A stretch of 7,192 nt of DNA, taken from contig JAGVIF010000382.1 of the NCBI GenBank assembly GCA_020056205.1, forward strand, positions 1-7,192, read 5' to 3'. The translations under genes and the position numbers were made by a program. Source of the stretch: Lentisphaeria bacterium. GTDB lineage: Bacteria; Verrucomicrobiota; Lentisphaeria; Victivallales; GWF2-50-93. The notes beneath the pieces are model-generated. The model had not been told where the DNA came from. It worked only from the letters and a program-made list of their open reading frames with translations, and did no database searches. Positions 6,090 to 7,192 of this stretch are shown in pieces (the stretch's first letter is position 1; every line of letters begins with the position of its first letter).

Positions 6090-6118
6090 AAAAAACTACA
6101 AGAGAAAAAGACTCTTTG
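6090..6118 (-). terminator. Terminator-like hairpin plus T6 run upstream of HPr (possible attenuator)
   Basis: On the minus strand, CAAAGAG (6118-6112) pairs with CTCTTG (6104-6099) with one bulged base, around a 7-base loop. This is followed by TAG and then six Ts (6095-6090). The layout is that of an intrinsic terminator, though the stem is short and has only three or four G-C pairs. It would stop transcripts about 100 bases before the HPr start. It directly follows the long stem domain at 6125-6203, so it could be the expression platform of a leader switch. That role is inference. Confidence 0.4.
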
Positions 6119-6124
6119 AGTTTG

Positions 6125-6203
6125 CCTGAGGCGCAGGGCGGGCTATCTTAACGCGGGGAGACAATTGCTAAACCGTTGCGGGTATTGCCCTGTTGCCATC
6201 AGG
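6125..6203 (-). ncRNA. Long structured stem domain, candidate leader RNA of the HPr operon
   Basis: Segment 6125-6139 pairs with 6187-6203 through 15 pairs (one of them G·T) interrupted by only two single-base bulges. The enclosed 47 bases can form an internal stem AACG (6150-6153)/CGTT (6174-6177). A competing small hairpin GGG (6180-6182)/CCC (6188-6190) would disrupt the long stem. I do not recognise a known riboswitch or housekeeping RNA. The strand is uncertain; minus is chosen because a terminator-like hairpin and the HPr gene follow in that direction. It could instead be a dispersed repeat. Confidence 0.4.
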
Positions 6204-6270
6204 TTAAGGGTTTGAATATCCAATGACGAAGGAAAGAATAAAAAAAGAAGTCAGAATTCTTGATTTTTAT

Positions 6271-6306
6271 GTCCCTTGCGTCCCTTATGTCCCTTGTGTC
6301 TCTGTG
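6271..6306 (+). repeat. 9-bp tandem array, four units
   Basis: Units GTCCCTTGC (6271), GTCCCTTAT (6280), GTCCCTTGT (6289) and the divergent GTCTCTGTG (6298) follow each other without gaps. This is a simple intergenic tandem repeat with no spacers and no evident coding role. Confidence 0.8.
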
Positions 6307-6318
6307 GTGAAAAATATT

Positions 6319-6343
6319 GGAGATTTGAAATTAGAAATTCTCC
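6319..6343 (+). repeat. Weak AT-rich hairpin GGAGA/TCTCC
   Basis: GGAGA (6319-6323) pairs with TCTCC (6339-6343), and TTT with AAA inside after one bulge. It lies between the 9-bp tandem array and the BIME-like element. No function is suggested. Confidence 0.4.
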
Positions 6344-6380
6344 TTTGAAACTGCCGCCTTTTTCGGGGTCGGTATCGCTA

Positions 6381-6431
6381 TCGGCATCGCTTTGTTTGTA
6401 GTAGGCGAATTTATACGCCGTTCTTGATAAC
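6381..6431 (+). repeat. 51-bp perfect direct repeat, copy 2
   Basis: Identical to 9-59. Just before it, TCGGTATCGCTA (6369-6380) and TCGGCATCGCTT (6381-6392) form a 12-bp near-perfect tandem pair. The copy continues into a second inverted palindrome that the left copy lacks. Confidence 0.9.
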
Positions 6432-6453
6432 GCGCAATAAATTGCGCTACTAC
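6398..6453. repeat. BIME-like pair of GTAG-headed palindromes
   Basis: GTAGTA (6398-6403) pairs with TACTAC (6448-6453). Between them are palindrome 1, with arms GGCG/CGCC (6404-6419), the linker GTTCTTGATAAC (6420-6431), and palindrome 2, GCGCAAT-AA-ATTGCGC (6432-6447, perfect 7-bp arms). Read from either strand, the element starts with GTAGTAG followed by a palindrome, that is, two REP-like units in inverted orientation. The whole can fold as an outer 6-bp stem with two or three inner hairpins. REP/BIME elements of this design are known to depend on RAYT transposases encoded elsewhere in the genome. Confidence 0.75.
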
Positions 6454-6479
6454 GAATGGATTTTGCATTTTATCAGATA

Positions 6480-6518
6480 TAAATATTCACCGAAGGGACG
6501 GGGTTCGGTGAATATTTA
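6480..6518 (+). promoter_or_regulatory. 15-bp perfect hairpin in the fabD upstream region
   Basis: Arms 6480-6494 and 6504-6518 are fully complementary (bases of the left arm include TTCACCGAA) around the G-rich loop GGGACGGGG. It lies about 70 bases before the fabD start. No T-run follows on the plus strand, so it is not a plain intrinsic terminator. It could be an operator for a dimeric regulator, an mRNA 5' structure, or another palindromic repeat. It does not match a FapR-type operator that I know. Confidence 0.6.
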
Positions 6519-6577
6519 CAACAGGCGAGACCGAAAAAATGAGTTTATTCTTTGATTATCAACAACCAGTATAAAAC

Positions 6578-6586
6578 AAAGGAAAG
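6578..6586 (+). promoter_or_regulatory. Ribosome binding site of fabD
   Basis: The purine-rich AAAGGAAAG ends 3 bases before the ATG at 6590. An in-frame TAA at 6572-6574 excludes any upstream start. Confidence 0.75.
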
Positions 6587-6589
6587 TTT

Positions 6590-7192
6590 ATGAAAACGGT
6601 TTTTGTTTTTTCGGGACAGGGGGCGCAATTTGTCGGAATGGGCAAAGATATATTTGAAAATTTCCATTCGGCGCGGGCGGTTTTCGAGTCCGCGGATAAG
6701 GCGCTCGGATGGAGCGTAAGCGGACTTTGCTTCGACGGGCCGGAGGAAAAGTTGACTCAAAGCAGATTTTGCCAGCCGTCCATATTCACGATGAGTTGCG
6801 CCTGCCTTGAGGCGTTTAAGAGCGCCCATCCTCAGGTGAAACCCGCCTCAGCCGCCGGATTGAGCCTCGGCGAATTTGCCGCGCTGTATTGCGCCGAAAC
6901 TTTTTCTTTCGAAATCGGTCTTAAATTAGTGGCGAAAAGAGGGGAGCTTATGGACGATGCCTGCCTCGAAAACAAGGGCGCGATGGCAAGCGTTCTTGGC
7001 GGAGACCCCGGACTTATCGGAGAAGTCTGCGCGGAATGCGGAATTGATGTGGCGAATTTAAACTGCCCGGGTCAGATTGTAATCAGCGGAGAGACGGAAA
7101 AAGTCGCAGCCGCCGCAGGCAAGCTCAAAGAAAAAGGGATAAAGAAAATTATCCCGTTAAAAGTTGCGGGAGCTTATCACAGATCGGAAGAG
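6590..7192 (+). CDS. fabD: Malonyl-CoA:ACP transacylase, 5' part (201 codons, truncated by window end)
   Basis: Transfers malonyl from CoA to acyl carrier protein, supplying type II fatty acid synthesis in the cytoplasm. The N-terminus FVFSGQGAQ carries the oxyanion-hole glutamine (Gln10). The nucleophile is Ser92 in GLSLGE, where Leu91 replaces the more usual His. Arg117 (AKRGELM) matches the malonate-binding Arg. The second catalytic residue, His197, is in VAGAYH. Full-length FabD is about 300-310 residues, so about a third is missing. The four codons after His197 read RSEE where the family has Ser-x-Leu-Met. They come from bases identical to an Illumina adapter and should be ignored, so the trustworthy coding part ends near 7180. 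The gene is likely first in a fatty-acid cluster continuing to the right; its promoter is probably among the hairpins upstream. Confidence 0.95.
   Translation, partial: MKTVFVFSGQGAQFVGMGKDIFENFHSARAVFESADKALGWSVSGLCFDGPEEKLTQSRFCQPSIFTMSCACLEAFKSAHPQVKPASAAGLSLGEFAALYCAETFSFEIGLKLVAKRGELMDDACLENKGAMASVLGGDPGLIGEVCAECGIDVANLNCPGQIVISGETEKVAAAAGKLKEKGIKKIIPLKVAGAYHRSEE
7181..7192 (+). other. Probable Illumina adapter remnant at the contig end
   Basis: The last 12 bases, AGATCGGAAGAG, are the first 12 of the common TruSeq adapter. They begin immediately after the catalytic His codon of fabD and change the expected Ser-x-Leu-Met into RSEE. One or two of the first bases may still be genomic, since a Ser codon AGN would also start with AG. 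Confidence 0.85.

Larger units (their letters stand above)
5991..6589. other. Divergent intergenic region between HPr and fabD
   Basis: This stretch of about 600 bp has no convincing coding region or tRNA. It separates the minus-strand HPr operon from plus-strand fabD, so promoters for both should lie here, but I cannot assign a strong -35/-10 pair. From left to right it holds a short hairpin and a terminator-like element (minus strand), a long structured stem domain, a 9-bp tandem array, a weak hairpin, a BIME-like pair of palindromes, and a 15-bp perfect hairpin in front of fabD. Confidence 0.75.

Noticed and set aside
6125..6203. Known riboswitch, 6S RNA, SRP RNA or tmRNA
   Set aside because: The conserved signatures of the SAM, cobalamin, TPP, c-di-GMP and glycine classes, and of tmRNA, were looked for by eye and not found. 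It is left as an unassigned structured element.
6271..6306. CRISPR array
   Set aside because: Units are 9 bp and contiguous, with no spacers. The 7-bp array at 322-362 fails for the same reason. No cas genes are present.
6463..6483. Sigma-70 promoter for fabD (TTGCAT and TATAAA nearby)
   Set aside because: The spacing between the two motifs is far too short, and no alternative pair with 16-18 bp spacing is convincing.
6545..6829. Minus-strand open frame opposite fabD
   Set aside because: FabD motifs are unmistakable on the plus strand; the antisense frame has no recognisable features.
7181..7192. Genuine RSEE variant at the FabD active-site motif
   Set aside because: The bases equal the Illumina adapter start and sit at the very end of the contig; contamination is the simpler explanation.

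Overview
The window looks like a contig from an uncultured Gram-negative bacterium. The coding sequence has moderate GC, and there are about 1.1 kb of repeat-rich intergenic DNA. The HPr active-site context (GIHCRPSS), the FabD serine motif GLSLGE (Leu where most bacteria have His) and the duplicated ABC-2 permease suggest the PVC superphylum (for example Lentisphaerota or Verrucomicrobiota) or a neighbour such as Omnitrophota. That placement is a weak inference; there is no rRNA or marker set to confirm it.

Layout. Positions 1-408 hold no gene and are packed with dispersed, palindromic and tandem repeats. Positions 5990 down to 409 carry a four-gene run on the minus strand, in transcription order: an HPr phosphocarrier (ptsH-like), an 823-aa exported or membrane-anchored protein, an ABC ATPase, and an ABC-2 permease with two fused halves. 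The first three genes are tightly packed (14-bp overlap, then a 14-bp gap). The last gap is 104 bp and is almost entirely a dispersed repeat. Positions 5991-6589 are a divergent intergenic region with strong RNA/DNA secondary structure and repeats. Positions 6590-7192 are the plus-strand 5' part of fabD (malonyl-CoA:ACP transacylase), cut off by the window end.

How the genes fit together. The ATPase and the double permease can form a complete ABC exporter or membrane-remodelling complex. The 823-aa protein, with a signal/anchor, a central TM hairpin and large predicted periplasmic domains, is probably its partner. This resembles, but is not shown to be, the GldA/F/G type of arrangement. HPr at the head of the run suggests a link to carbon/energy signalling. 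No substrate can be named.

Most notable points: (1) a leader-like structure upstream of the HPr gene, made of a long 15-pair stem domain followed on the minus strand by a terminator-like hairpin with a T6 run; (2) a family of intergenic repeats sharing a 25-bp core in four places, one of them a REP/BIME-like pair of GTAG-headed palindromes, with one repeat apparently interrupted by a 124-bp segment; (3) the last 12 bases equal the start of the standard Illumina adapter and break the FabD reading exactly at its conserved catalytic-His motif, so they are probably not genomic.
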